Shown here: positions 34,101 through 44,556 of the stretch, piece by piece
Numbering within the stretch: position 1 is the first letter of the stretch
Layout: each line of letters starts with the position of its first letter
DNA from: Druceiella hillmani
Taxonomy: Eukaryota > Arthropoda > Insecta > Lepidoptera > Hepialidae
NCBI GenBank assembly: GCA_039881145.1
Contig: JAYKKI010000064.1
Coordinates: 4,149,001-4,213,000 of the forward strand
Length of the DNA: 64,000 nucleotides
Reading direction: 5' to 3'
Notes under the pieces: generated by a model
The model's database searches: none
Told to the model about the DNA's origin: nothing
Seen by the model: only the letters and a program-made list of their open reading frames with translations
Made by a program: the position numbers and the translations under genes

Positions 34101-34655
34101 ATGGTGTTATCTTCGCGCGTGTATTCGCTGTATACGAAGTGTTCGTTTTTGGAAATTTCACGTGTTGAAAATTAAAAATTCATAGTAGGAAAAGTCGTTG
34201 AATTATGTTTTATAATTAATTAATATGTTTTTTTGAATTTTGTTATATGGAGTCGAGACATGGAATATACAAAACTGAGAGAAAAGTACACGCAAAAGAT
34301 ACAATCGTGATATCTTCGTGCGTGGCTTCGCTGTATACGATGTATTTGTTTTTGAAAATTTCACGTGTTGAAAATTAAAAATTCATAGTCGGAAAAGTCG
34401 TTGAATTATGTTTTATAATTAATTAATATGCTTTGGCTAATTTATTTTTTTATATGGAGTCGAGACATATAAAAAACTGAGAGAGAAAAGTACACGCAAA
34501 AGATACAATCGTGTTATCTTCGTGCGTAAAAATTCATAATCGGAAAAGTTGTTGAATTATGTTTTAAAATTAATTAATATGTTTTTTAAATTTTTTATAT
34601 GGAGTCGAGACATAAACTATAAAAAACTGAGAGTAAAAAGTACACGCTTTTCAAA
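34101..34655. repeat. 204-bp tandem repeat, about 2.6 copies
   Basis: 'TTATCTTCG(C/T)GCGTG' recurs at about 34107, 34310 and 34514. Each is followed by 'TTCATAxTxGGAAAAGT(C/T)GT', 'TGAATTATGTTTTA', 'ATTAATTAATATG', 'GGAGTCGAGACAT' and 'ACTGAGAG...AAGTACACGC'. The third copy has lost the TTCGCTGTATACGA section. Confidence 0.93.
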
Positions 34656-34826
34656 TGTGGTGTTGACTTGGAATGCTATGTATGCTCTAGACTGTTTAAT
34701 GAACTATTTAACCCTATATTGCATTATGTTATTTTATAAATAACGTAAACATTACGGTGTTATTAACCTTTAAAGAGATGTCCGACTTTTGTATCACCAT
34801 AAAACCTCTATTTAAACAGTAATAAA

Positions 34827-34829
<3 letters not shown>

Positions 34830-34900
<71 letters not shown>

Positions 34901-35030
34901 GTGTGTACGTGCGTGCGTGCATGCGTGCGTGCGTGCGTGCATGAGTGCGTGCGTGAGTGCGTGCGTGAGTGCGTGCGCGCTTGTGCGTGCGCGTGTGCGC
35001 GCGCGTGTTTGTGTGTGTGTGTGTGTGATC
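34830..35030. repeat. (TA)n then (GTGC)n/(GT)n compound microsatellite
   Basis: A TA run to about 34892 passes into GTGCGTGCATGC, GAGTGCGTGCG, GCGCGTGTGCGC and finally (GT)n. The alternating purine-pyrimidine sequence over about 200 bases is the classic Z-DNA-forming type. Open frames across it (Cys/Val/Arg or Thr/His/Ala repeats) are artefacts. Confidence 0.95.
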
Positions 35031-35129
35031 TGCAAACGAAGATTACTAAGAAACTACAGTTTCGTGTTGCCTAACATCGCGCCGAGATGAAACATAATTT
35101 AAAACACTTCTGGGATCTCAAGTTATCGT

Positions 35130-35310
35130 CACCTCATCAAAATCTCTCTGGCAATTTTATATGTCGTCCAATTTTACGGTGTCAATGAAAAAAAACAGAT
35201 AGACAGAAAGACCAACAAAAATTCTGAAAACAATTACGTTCTGGTCTATAGCTTATTTATATCCACCGAGCACATTTTCTCAAGAAAAAAATTAATTTAA
35301 CGGTTTTTAG
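35130..35310. repeat. Dispersed fragment with 'ACAGATAGACAGAAAGACC'
   Basis: It is related to 25985-26225: the same order of the GACAGA motif, 'AATTACGTTCTGGTCTATAG', 'CTTATTTATATCCACC' and 'CACATTTTCTCAAGAAAA'. Confidence 0.55.
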
Positions 35311-35706
35311 GTTTTTATCTTTAATTTTTTAATTGTAGATAGAAAAAAGAAGTAAATTTTAATAACATTTTGAAATATTGATTAAATCTAAAAAAAATTC
35401 TCAATTAGGGTATAGATCGAAAATAAACAGACACAAAGTTTTTTAAATTTTCAATTTACCGAGAAATATTTTTTTGGACATCTAATATTTCATATTTCTA
35501 TATTTTTTTATAATATCTTAAATAATCTAATATTTTTTTGGAAAGTCCATCATAGAAATAGGTAATTTCGGACGACTTTTACGATTTTCCAAAAAAATAT
35601 CTATCACTTGAAAACTGTGAGAGTTGTGGTTATGTTTTACTTTTCTCCTGAACTGTCGTGCATGAGTCTATCTCTATATAGGGTTAGATGTTAAGTTTTG
35701 GATAGC

Positions 35707-35708
<2 letters not shown>
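35311..35708. other. Unassigned AT-rich DNA
   Basis: It contains several 'AAAAATAT' / 'ATATTTTT' words in both orientations (for example 'AATATTTTTTTGGA' about 35467 and 'CCAAAAAAATATC' about 35588), which form a loose inverted repeat. No gene is seen. Confidence 0.4.

Positions 35709-35775
<67 letters not shown>
35709..35775. repeat. (TA)n microsatellite
   Basis: This is a pure TA run. Confidence 0.97.
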
Positions 35776-35776
<1 letters not shown>

Positions 35777-36105
35777 CCATTAATAATGGATGCAACCGGA
35801 TGAAGCAACTACAAACACCACTATTCATAAGTTAGATAAAATCATTTCTTTCAACATCACGCGGATCCGGTTGGAAATCGCACGAGTCTATTAAACTCAA
35901 AACGCGAATAGTAAACGCTACTGTAGCTACTGAAACTACTAAGAAACGCTACTACAGTAGCTTATCAGTTACATTTCATCTGACGTTTCGTTACCAGTTT
36001 CGGAATAGCTTGAATGAATTCGGTTAAGCGATTTAATATGGTAATTTTGACTATTGATATTTGATAGTTGTATTTATGGTAATAATTTTAGTTGTTATAA
36101 GTTGT

Positions 36106-36108
<3 letters not shown>

Positions 36109-36172
<64 letters not shown>
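36109..36172. repeat. (TA)n microsatellite
   Basis: This is a pure TA run. Confidence 0.97.
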
Positions 36173-36175
<3 letters not shown>

Positions 36176-36289
36176 CACATGAGTTTTCCTTACCTTATTG
36201 ATACTCAGTTTCTCATTACTAACACTGTCTTTTAGACAATTTATTTAAATTCTCTTTTATTTGTAAGTTTGTACGTTAAAAGATAGAAA

Positions 36290-36585
36290 GCAAGAGGGGG
36301 TTTTTGAATAAAGAGGGAGGATTTGTGGGAGGAAGGTATAGTTAAAAGTTAAGAAGAATATGTGTTGAGAGAGAGAGAAAGAGGGAGACAGAGTGAGAAG
36401 GGAGGGGGGAGAGAGGATGGGGAGAGTGGGGAGAGAGAGGGCAGGGAGAGGGGGAGGGAGAGAGAGTAAGAAAGAGGGTGAGAGGGGGAGGAGAGGGGTG
36501 AGAGAGAAAGAGAGAGAGGGAGTAAGAGAGGGAGGAGGGGGGAGTGATAGAGGGAGGGGGGGAGGAGACAGAGAGAGAAATAGAT
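36290..36585 (+). repeat. Long homopurine (G+A) tract on the plus strand
   Basis: The plus strand is almost entirely G and A, especially 36366-36580, with only scattered T/C. It includes runs of G (GGGAGGGGGGAG, AGGGAGGGGGGG) able to form G-quadruplexes, and mirror-like GA repeats. Open frames of Arg/Glu/Gly (plus, 80 codons) and Ser/Leu/Pro (minus, 142 codons) cross it and are composition artefacts. Confidence 0.95.
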
Positions 36586-36888
36586 TAGAATACTGCCTTG
36601 TAAACAAAGTGAACGAAAAACAATTGTTAAAATAGTTTTGAAATAGATAATATACGGTACGAACTGATAATATATGCTTGCCCATAAATAATTCAGAAAT
36701 TACAATACAGGTACTTCTTGATTTCAGGAATTTATTGAATTTTATAGATTTTGATATTCCATTTGCTCGGCTTAAAATTTTCTCAATTTTTAAATTCGTG
36801 TAAAACTTATCTTCACAGCCATGAGATATATGTTAAAATTTTCAATATTTTTGCCCGTAGACTGATTTGATGGATGGTGCAATTCTAG

Positions 36889-37380
36889 GCGGCTATTTAT
36901 AAAGATGTTCATCAAAACCTCCATTTTAATTATCATTCGTATGCATATGATCTACAAATTTACATTCACACAGACCCTTTTTCTATTTCAACCGCTTTAC
37001 CTAATATTAGTGCATATCTCTGTTTCATTAACCAGTGGGACCAAAAAATGTGTCAAGTCCCAGGCAATTATGATTGGAAATCCGACGCTTCTTACCAAAA
37101 TTTACCTGTTAAACTTACAACATCTTATTCTACAATGGGCAAAGATATAGGCTTACTAATCGATCAAAATATTGGTAGATAAGTAAATAATGTTAGCCCC
37201 TGAATTTTTAGCAGATTATACCATCAAAAACGTCTTCACCATTTTAGTAAATACCGTCCTAATCGTCCGTTCTTGATTATTGGGATGTATATTACCATTA
37301 GCTTATTGAAGGTCAGTTACTTAAACTAGAATATCAAATAAATATTCGCTACATAATTGGCTTCAGAAAATATGAATGCT
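36889..37380 (+). pseudogene. Decayed LINE reverse-transcriptase fragment (CR1/Jockey-like)
   Basis: A plus frame open from 36889 to a stop at 37180 reads IYKDVHQNLHFNYHSYAYDL (20 residues from about 36895) and on through QIYIHTDP to KDIGLLIDQNIG. This is the core of a reverse transcriptase palm. The catalytic box, normally YADD, stands at 36940-36951 as YAYD, so one of the two aspartates is lost. The following LLIDQN box matches the same box in 47479-48196 (LDLLIDQNLS). After the stop, another frame gives VLDYWDVYYH (37269 on), a stop, then KLEYQINIRYIIGFRKYE. This parallels the LIDYGDVCY ... KLQRLQNLCIRYTFGLREYD order there. The element is dead: a stop, a frameshift and an active-site change. 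Both fragments belong to one family. Confidence 0.85.
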
Positions 37381-37387
37381 AAGTTAT

Positions 37388-37433
37388 CTACCAGGGTTCC
37401 TTTTTTCCTTTTGAGGTACGGAACCCTAAAACA
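37388..37433. repeat. Lepidopteran-type tail 'AGGGTTCC...GGAACCCT'
   Basis: It reads 'CCAGGGTTCCTTTTTTCCTT' then 'TTGAGGTACGGAACCCTAAA'. The ends AGGGTTCC and GGAACCCT are inverted repeats. The same tail is seen near 16080-16105 and 55727-55750. It immediately follows the reverse-transcriptase fragment. Confidence 0.8.
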
Positions 37434-37479
37434 TACAGTTTCTCAATTTTCTCAAACGCGAACTCTAAAGTCACATTTT

Positions 37480-37790
37480 TTTATCAACCTATATACAATA
37501 ATGACGTATAGGGGGTGTAATCCCGTGTAACGAGGGTGAGAACACGTGTATTGTTAGTAAAATATGTCATAATGCGGTAGCGGAGGCGCAGACTGGGTGG
37601 GGATGCGAATAGAGGGGTTGAAAGGTGGGGCGAATGAATGGATAACGGGCGAGCTAGACTGGGGGTGCAGAAGGTAAGATAAGAAGCGGTGCTAAGAGCT
37701 GGTAGCGGCTGCAAGTTATCTGTTGGTGGGAAGTTTTATTAGTTTCCCGTCTCGCGGTGATTGCTTGAAGGTAAGGTATAATCAGTGGAT
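37480..37790. promoter_or_regulatory. Candidate regulatory island, G-rich on plus strand
   Basis: This is unique sequence of higher GC, with an E-box CACGTG (about 37543, 'GAACACGTGTATTG'), 'GGTAGCGGAGGCGCAGACTG', 'GGGCGAGCTAGACTGGGGGT' and 'CCCGTCTCGCGGTGATTGC'. A minus-strand 76-codon open frame has no known family. The role is inferred. Confidence 0.3.
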
Positions 37791-38057
37791 ATGGAATCGA
37801 GTAAAAAAAATGTTGGGCATAAAAAGTGGAAATTGAATGAAGAATTTTACCTAAATAAAATGATACTTTGTTTTATAATTATAATTTCCCCGAACTACAA
37901 TACAGATTTCATCATTTATGTATGTTTTTTTTTAAATTTTCCGACCCGTTGTTTCAAAGGTCCGGTGAGATGAAAATATTGTTTTCTAAATTACCCTTAT
38001 TGTCCTTCTGCAATAACACCATTTTATTAACCATCAGTATAACTCTTTCTTCTTCTT

Positions 38058-38240
38058 CAATGGTTTGACAGCCCAGGATGGGCTCCTGTCGTCCGCAGAA
38101 TCAACTTACAAGCTTTCCTGTTTTTGGCCAGAGACATCCAGTTCGTTACACTTAGGATTTTTAAGTCTTTTTCAGGTAGTCGAGCTTAGGTCTTCCTCTG
38201 TAGTTAGGTCTTCAAGTTTAGGTCTTCCTCTGTAGCCAGT
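38058..38240 (-). pseudogene. Decayed LINE ORF2 C-terminal tail (RTE-like)
   Basis: On the minus strand, GYRGRPKLEDL (from about 38238) is followed, after a frameshift and a small internal duplication of AGGTCTTCCTCTGTAG, by EKDLKILSVTNWMSLAKNRK, then ACKLILRTTGAHPGLSNH and a stop at 38058-38060. The pattern GRPK-RW.D.V, DL, then W..LA.NR..W is the usual C-terminus of RTE-like non-LTR polymerases in insects. The WxD part is missing here. It is followed by (TTC)n on the plus strand, equivalent to a (GAA)n 3' tail. The clade name is from family knowledge. Confidence 0.7.
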
Positions 38241-39300
38241 GTAACGCGTAGTTTAAAACTATATTAAATTTACTCAAAAAAACTTTTGACTAAGTAGTTA
38301 ATTTTGTATGAAAAACAATAATTATAAATTAAAATGCACAGGTTGTGATTCAATTAACTATCACGAATGACACAATAGCGATGGCCTTTGAATAAAAAAA
38401 AATATTTAAAATCTTTCCATTAACTATTGGCAGTAGGAAAAAACAAACAACTGAAATTCTTTTATATATTGTGCTACGATTATCTTTATGTTATTTTATT
38501 TTATAACTATCACGTTACCTTTATTAAAATATGGGAAGTATATAAAACAAAGAAAAATACGTACTATCATATTTTTTTTATTTTAGAATGTGCGACAAGT
38601 GTGGCACTTGTCACATTTCTACAAACTGAAAAGTGCTCGAAACCTGACTTATATTTTGAAAAAAAAATGCGCAAGAAAGACATTTAAAATTTGGTATGAA
38701 AGCATATTTTGAGTTGATTTTTTATTAAATTAATTGTGAGCAAGCTTTATAACTGTTAATATATTGTTTTTCACGATAATTTTTTTAATTAAGAAAATAA
38801 AAACTTGAAAATTTTAATTTTAGCTATTATTAAACCGAGTGATGTTTGTTTGAAAATAAAAACAAATTGAAAATAATATTAAAATAGTAACATTTTTCTT
38901 TTAAACAACCCTAATTTTTTAGAAATTAATAATTTTTTAATGTCGATAATATAACGATGTTTACCATTTTGTATGGTACAACATGTTAATTATAAATATT
39001 ATTATCATATGGTACCACGAACAGAGTTACTTTACAGTTTTTTTATGTTAAGTTATGGTTACTTAACCTTAAAAGCGTACAAACGCTTGTTACTTAATTA
39101 TTCAGCAACTGTTTGTTCAATTGTTACCAAATTTAACAAGTTTATAGACCTTGAAAAGATACAACATGTAGGTATAACATATATTATCCATGTATAACAC
39201 AAGAGTTATATAATTTTAGGAGACCAAACAAACATTTTTTTTTCGTCCACAATAGCTTTGCTATGCCTCTAAATATTTAATTATTGAAAAACTCTTAGGT
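38241..39300. other. Unassigned AT-rich DNA
   Basis: A small palindrome GACAAGTG-TGG-CACTTGTC lies at about 38593-38611. Nothing else was recognised. Confidence 0.4.
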
Positions 39301-39309
39301 GGCGATTCG

Positions 39310-39570
39310 ATAATCGATAAGTGGACGAGAATTGAAAGTAAAATTTTAAGATCGCGTCACGTTTGGGCACATTCCGTTACATGAGAGAAAAGAAAGATAT
39401 GACGTAGAGAGAAAGGGAGCTATATATTCCGACGCCATGGAGAGACTGGAAGTGGAGCAAAAGAGAGCGACGTATATACAACGCTACAAGTGACTGAATA
39501 AGAAAATGTCGCGCATGCGCGCGTTGTAGGTGCACGCGTCAAACGCTACATATAAACAGCTGAGGTACCA
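39310..39570. promoter_or_regulatory. Candidate regulatory island
   Basis: This is complex CpG-containing sequence ('ATCGCGTCACGTTTGGGC', 'CCGACGCCATGGAGAGACTG', 'GTCGCGCATGCGCGCGTTGT', 'GTGCACGCGTCAAACGC'). Its first 50 bases ('GAATTGAAAGTAAAATTTTA') resemble family R3, so part may be repeat-derived. Confidence 0.25.
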
Positions 39571-40084
39571 CGTAAACGTTGTGTTATTCATATTTATCAT
39601 TATATTTTTTGATTGTTTAATTGAAATTTGTCGATTTATAATGACATTTCATGAATATTTCTGAATGTATATTATTCAATCTTCTTACACAAATTTAGTA
39701 TAATCTATAAATTTACACTTATTGTCTCCCTCTCTCTCTCGGTCTCTCTGCTGTTTTACATTCACTATATTCTTATAAATCGAAGTTTAAATCGCCAAAG
39801 AAATTTCACTTCTATCACGTGTCTGAGATGCACGCGATTATATGTTTTTATATACATTATGTATAAAGAAGTAATTCGTTTAATTTTGTCCAGTTCGTCT
39901 GATTGTACATACAGCTTGAGAGTTTTAAATACAGATATATGACATTTATTATGATCGTAATTAATATGTAGTAAAGTTTTTATTTTATTACGTTTGTATT
40001 AAGTCCTCAATAATCCTTTCACTCCTTCATATCACCACTCCAAACTTCTACGTTATTCAGCTCATAGCCTTGAGCTACGTAATA

Positions 40085-40270
40085 CAGATAAAACCCTTAG
40101 ACCCTCACTCAGAACTGCATTCTTCGGAGACCCTTAATCCCTTAGACCTTCAACTTAGAACTGCATGCTTCGGAGACCCTTAACCCCTTAGACCCTCAGC
40201 TCAGAATTACATTCTTCAGACACCCTTAACCCCTTAGACCCTCAGCTCAGAACTGCATTCTTCGGATAAT
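40085..40270. repeat. 46-bp tandem repeat, about 4 copies
   Basis: The unit reads 'CCCTTAACCCCTTAGACCCT' then 'CAGCTCAGAACTGCATTCTT' then 'CGGAGA'. Copies differ by a few substitutions. The words CCCTTAACCCCTTAGACCCT are locally telomere-like, but the full unit is longer. Confidence 0.93.
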
Positions 40271-40484
40271 CATTTCCCCTGTACCTAGCTAAATATGGAA
40301 TGAAATAAATATGAATATGCAAAGAACGTCATCAGTGTCAGCTTTAAATCTCGTCCGAAAGTGCATTATGGTGCATTGAAAAATGCATGAAACTTTACAT
40401 AATCTACGCATTGACTATCTCGTCCCTCATTGTTTCACCATCTCTGATGTGTGGTTTGTATTGTTTTATTTAATTTCAAAATAA

Positions 40485-40580
40485 TGTTATTTGTTCTGAT
40501 CATCAGCTCTTGACATAGGTTATTTGTACCTCTGATTATCAGCTCTTGATATAGGTTATTTGTACCTCTGATTATTAGAT
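40485..40580. repeat. 41-bp tandem repeat, about 2.3 copies
   Basis: 'GATTATCAGCTCTTGATATA' then 'GGTTATTTGTACCTCT' is repeated twice, with a partial third copy. Confidence 0.9.
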
Positions 40581-41065
40581 TATTGTTATTTTTTTTTCGT
40601 ATAAGCAACTTTCATTTTTTTTTATTTATTTGTTATTGTATCGATCATTTCAGTTTACTAACAATATTATTCCTTTGTAGCTTGATGCTTGGATCTAAGA
40701 GATCACTTTTGTAGTACATACATACATAGCTGCTATATTTTCTGCTTGCCCATACCTGCAAATTGGGGGAGAAATATTTTTTGCGCACTCCATCAATAGA
40801 CATGTGTTTCAAAATGAAAGCAATGCATAATTTAGAATTTTTAAACTCCTTACTAACTATTTAGAATTAGAATTTTTAAACTACCCTATTTGAAAATTCG
40901 ACTTCAATATGTTGTATAATGTATCTTGTCTCTCTAATTTTTTCGAAAAAGTTAAGGAAAATTTGGAAAGAACTTAGATGCTACGTTTAAAAATTTCATC
41001 AGAGTTATTTCAATTAACTTGCGCAATAGATGTGGACAACTACTTTGTAGATCCTCCGAGTTGCA

Positions 41066-41342
41066 ATTCATTATTTACAATTAAATGAAACTACGTGATG
41101 TAGTATTATTTCTACTTTCTTTAAGTTCTTTGCCACGACCTAGGTTTCGTTGTATTACAACATCTTCAGGTGGGCTATTGCATAAGATCTTTGCTAATAG
41201 CCCACCTGAAGATGTAATACAACGGAACCTAGGTCGTGGTAAAGAACTTAGAGAAAGTAGCAATAATACTACATCACGTACGAGTAGTTTCATTTAATTG
41301 TGAATAATGCATTTTTACAAAATTAACGCCAAATATATTCAA
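41066..41342. mobile_element. Long-hairpin element, copy 3 (inverted, fixed end right)
   Basis: The arms are the same as in copies 1 and 2. The left (ragged) end begins near 'AATTCATTATTTACAATTAA'. The centre is near 41185-41200 ('CATAAGATCTTTGCTAATAG'). The right side continues beyond the arm into 'TTACAAAATTAACGCCAAAT' and 'ATATT', the reverse complement of the fixed end 'AATATATTTGGCGTTAA' of the other copies. It is therefore in the opposite orientation. The right arm carries a small CGAGTA insertion near 41280. Confidence 0.92.
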
Positions 41343-41524
41343 TAATTCATTCTTTATTTTAATTTAATTACATATGTAATTGAATCATTTTCAATATATA
41401 ATAATTAAATCATTTTCAATATTAAATCACTTTCAATATATATATTTATAATCAATTAAATCTATTCATTTTTCTCTCGTCTTATCCGCACATTTACTTT
41501 AATAATTTCTGGTGCGTAACCACT

Positions 41525-41725
41525 TTTCCTCAACTTATTTTTTAGGGTTTTATAACCAAATTGAGAACACTTATAGTTTTTCCTTGTTAGTCTGTCTGTC
41601 CGTCTGTATGTTACAGCTGTTTGACTGGCAGATTATTAATGTTATAAAGATTAAATTTGACAGTGTTCCCCATATTTATTACGCCTACAAAGTTGTGAAA
41701 TAAAATGTTCTAAACAAATGTTTAG
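41525..41725. repeat. Dispersed fragment with 'GTCTGTCTGTCCGTCTGTATG'
   Basis: It has 'TTTTTTAGGGTTTTATAACC', 'TTAGTCTGTCTGTCCGTCTG', 'TTACAGCTGTTTGACTGGCA' and 'GTTGTGAAATAAAATGTTCT', the same order as 16436-16640. Confidence 0.7.
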
Positions 41726-41937
41726 GGTACCTTCCCCATATTTACCAGTGTTTTTCTTTATTCGTATATCTCATTGTGTAATGCATCGTTAAATAAGTCA
41801 ATTAAAAATATTAAGGGTACATCAGCAAAACTTTTTAGATACAGAGTTCCACGAACGATTAAGTTTTAAAGTGTTCAACTTTGTCACATTTTAACAATTT
41901 AACCAATGTTTTTAATCATCTGAAAAGTAATCACAAT

Positions 41938-42757
41938 AGTAGTATATGTAAAGAAATTAAAGTAGAATTATCACAGCTAAGTAGGTTCTAACTAGTTTAC
42001 GAGCAATTACCGACTAACTTATGACATGCAGTTGTCTAGTATATGTAAAAAAATTAAAGTAGAATTATCACAGCTAAATAGGCTATAACTAGTTTACTAG
42101 TAATTACCGACTAACCTATGACATGTAGTTGGGTAGTATATGTAAAGAAATTAAAGTAGAATTATCACAGCTATGTAGGCTCTAACTAGTTTACGAGTTA
42201 TTACCAACTAATTTATGATATGTAGTTGGGTAGTATATGTAAAGAAATTAAAGTAGAATTATCACAGCTGAGTAGAATCTAACTTGTTTACGAGTAATTA
42301 CCGACTAACTTATGATATGTAGTTGGGTAGTATATGTAAAGAAATTAAAGTAGAATTATCACAGCTAAGTAGGTTCTAACTAGTTTACGAGCAATTACCG
42401 ACTAACTTATGACATGCAGTTGTCTAGTATATGTAAAAAAATTAAAGTAGAATTATCACAGCTAAATAGGCTATAACTAGTTTACGAGTAATTACCGACT
42501 AACCTATGACATGTAGTTGGGTAGTATATGTAAAGAAATTAAAGTAGAATTATCACAGCTATGTAGGCTCTAACTAGTTTACGAGTTATTACCAACTAAT
42601 TTATGATATGTAGTTGGGTAGTATATGTAAAGAAATTAAAGTAGAATTATCACAGCTGAGTAGAATCTAACTTGTTTACGAGTAATTACCGACTAACTTA
42701 TGATATGTAGTTGGGTAGTATATGTAAAGAAATTAAAGTAGAATTATCACAACTAAG
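41938..42757. repeat. 97-bp satellite with exact 4-unit higher-order block (388 bp x 2)
   Basis: 'AGTATATGTAAAGAAATTAA' recurs at 41940, 42038, 42135, 42232, 42329, 42426, 42523, 42620 and 42717, a 97-bp step. Four unit types are distinguished by AAGTAGGTTC, AAATAGGCTA, ATGTAGGCTC and GAGTAGAATC after 'TATCACAGCT'. They come in the order A-B-C-D-A-B-C-D. The two four-unit blocks are almost identical to each other (for example CTAG against CGAG in unit B), while units within a block differ clearly. So the block was duplicated recently as a whole. Confidence 0.97.
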
Positions 42758-42930
42758 TATTAATTATCACAACGAATTATTATTATAATTATCACAAATA
42801 ATTATCACAACGAAATATAATTATCACAACGATGTACATACATGTGATATGTCTATGAATGACAAACTAGGCAACGTATTTATATATTTACATGGTGAGG
42901 ATATTATTTAAATACACGCCAAGTTTTTAC
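42758..42930. repeat. Degenerate 'AATTATCACAACGA' short repeats
   Basis: Short phrases AATTATCACAA(C/A) occur four to five times up to about 42830, apparently slippage products from the edge of the 97-bp array. Confidence 0.7.
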
Positions 42931-43175
42931 GCCTGCAAAATAAGCGGTAGGCAATATACTTATGTTGCAAATAATTCATATTTGCGAATATTTAATAGAA
43001 ATTTTATTTTTCCTACGGAAGATGCAGTAGGTAATACACTTAAGTTGCAAATAATTAATATTTGCAAATATTTAATAGAAATGTTATTTTTTGTGCGGAA
43101 AAAGCAGTAGGCAATATACTTACCTTGTAAAAATTAATATTTGCAAATAATTAATAGAAATTTTATTTTTCCTTC
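42931..43175. repeat. About 82-bp tandem repeat, 3 copies
   Basis: The unit contains 'GCGGTAGGCAATATACTTA', 'TTGCAAATAATTxATATTTG', 'AATATTTAATAGAAATTTTA' and 'TTTTTCCT'. Start points are near 42938, 43022 and 43104. Confidence 0.9.
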
Positions 43176-43286
43176 AATGTTTATAAACATCCAAATGTGT
43201 AGGAAATCCTCATATTTGTCAGGTTTTTTTTCCTACATCGTTTTGTATTTATACTTTTTAGTAAGCACCAGTTCATACTTATAAGT

Positions 43287-43357
43287 TATTTCAATAATTA
43301 TGTTTAGAAAAAGTGTACCCGTACGTACACCTTTTTCTAAACATAGTTATTGAAATA
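43287..43357. repeat. Hairpin with about 32-bp arms
   Basis: The left arm runs from TATTTCAATAATTATGTT to AAAAAGTGTAC and the right arm is its reverse complement, with one mismatch and one extra base. The centre is CCGTAC with a flanking GTAC symmetry. Confidence 0.92.
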
Positions 43358-43549
43358 TTAATTTCATATCAAATACCTAGAAAATAATCAGAGTTATCTA
43401 GTTTTTCTTTATTTCATTTCTTATAAACTTTTTTATTCTATGCTAAATTGCAAATATTTTACATTATTCAAATATTATGTCACATAAACAAAAAATCTTA
43501 ATTTTTTTGCAAATTTTATCATTAAAATAAATAATACCTATAAGTTCAA

Positions 43550-43880
43550 CTAAACCCAACGGAGTTCGAGTTAGATAAAACGCAAATCGAAACCACGGAC
43601 GGAAGCCGCCATTAGGTAAAACTACAAAGCAGATCGCCTCACATAAAGGCGAAACCCAAAAAAAAAACAATAAACGACATATGCCACCGACCATTATCGA
43701 ACCCAAATCCCATTGGCTACCCCGCCGGCCATCTGCCGCTATCCGAGCCTTTTACCCAACCAAAAATATACCCAAATATATCTCTTCTCATCCCTATCAA
43801 CCCTTGGTTATAATAAATTGCGGTTGATATACTGACGTCTCTTTCTTTTATTGTGCAACTGTCTTTATCTCACATTTCTA
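43550..43880. promoter_or_regulatory. Candidate regulatory island (C-rich on plus strand)
   Basis: This is complex unique sequence: 'CGGACGGAAGCCGCCATTAG', 'GCCTCACATAAAGGCGAAAC', 'ACAATAAACGACATATGCCA', 'CCCATTGGCTACCCCGCCGG' and 'CTGACGTCTC'. An 80-codon minus frame (43706-43464) crosses part of it without known family. The regulatory role is inferred from composition. Confidence 0.35.
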
Positions 43881-44556
43881 CCCCTAATACCGCTTTTGAA
43901 ACTCGACACTTTGGATTAAGTTAACAATCTTTTTGATTTTCATTCTGTATTATTTGTGTGTTTATTTTTAAAGGATGTTGAAGACATTAAATATTAATAC
44001 TTCTCATGTATAATAAAAATCTATACTGTTATGTAAAGAGGACATTGCGTTTGTTTGTCCGTATTTTCATATGGATGAAGAAATAGACTATGTTTAATTC
44101 CAGCAAAGATTTCGTCAAGGTTCTGACGTCGTTTTTTTTCAATATTATCAAAATGAGGATTAAAAAAATAGTAAAAAAGAATCACGTATGTTGAATCGAA
44201 TGAGTCGAATGTTCTAGCAATCGCTAAAAAATTGAATAATTGAACAGCTCAGGTGATGCACTGTAAAGGCAACAGACGGACTCAAGATATCACTAATTAG
44301 TGCTCCATATATATCAAAAGATCAATGGAGACACCGAGAATAAGTTGGCGTGGTGAGGTATAGCAGTCTTGACATGACATTGACTAGCAATAGGAAAATC
44401 TGCCAAAAGATGGAGAAGGCCAGCAATGGGATTATTGAGTTCTTTAGGCGCATTATGAAACAATGATGAGCGAGAAATTTTAAAAATACAAGATGAAGTT
44501 GGCACGATGCAACAAAAAATCGACACCATAAAGTCATTAAATGTACATTTACATAG
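43881..44556. other. Unassigned; possible transposon-derived block 44270-44550
   Basis: The block 44270-44550 is GC-richer and open in two overlapping minus frames (71 codons each, 44529-44314 and 44537-44322). A plus frame near its end reads QDEVGTMQQKIDTIKSLNVH, coiled-coil-like. It could be part of the element that starts at 44557 or of another one. I cannot assign it. Confidence 0.25.

Noticed and set aside
34808..35090. Thr/His/Ala and Cys/Val/Arg repeat frames
   Set aside because: They are products of the TA/GTGC microsatellite.
36257..36685. 142-codon Ser/Leu/Pro-rich minus frame
   Set aside because: It is a composition artefact of the homopurine tract on the other strand.
41938..42757. 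CRISPR-like array
   Set aside because: The repeats are contiguous 97-bp units without unique spacers, and the genome is clearly eukaryotic.
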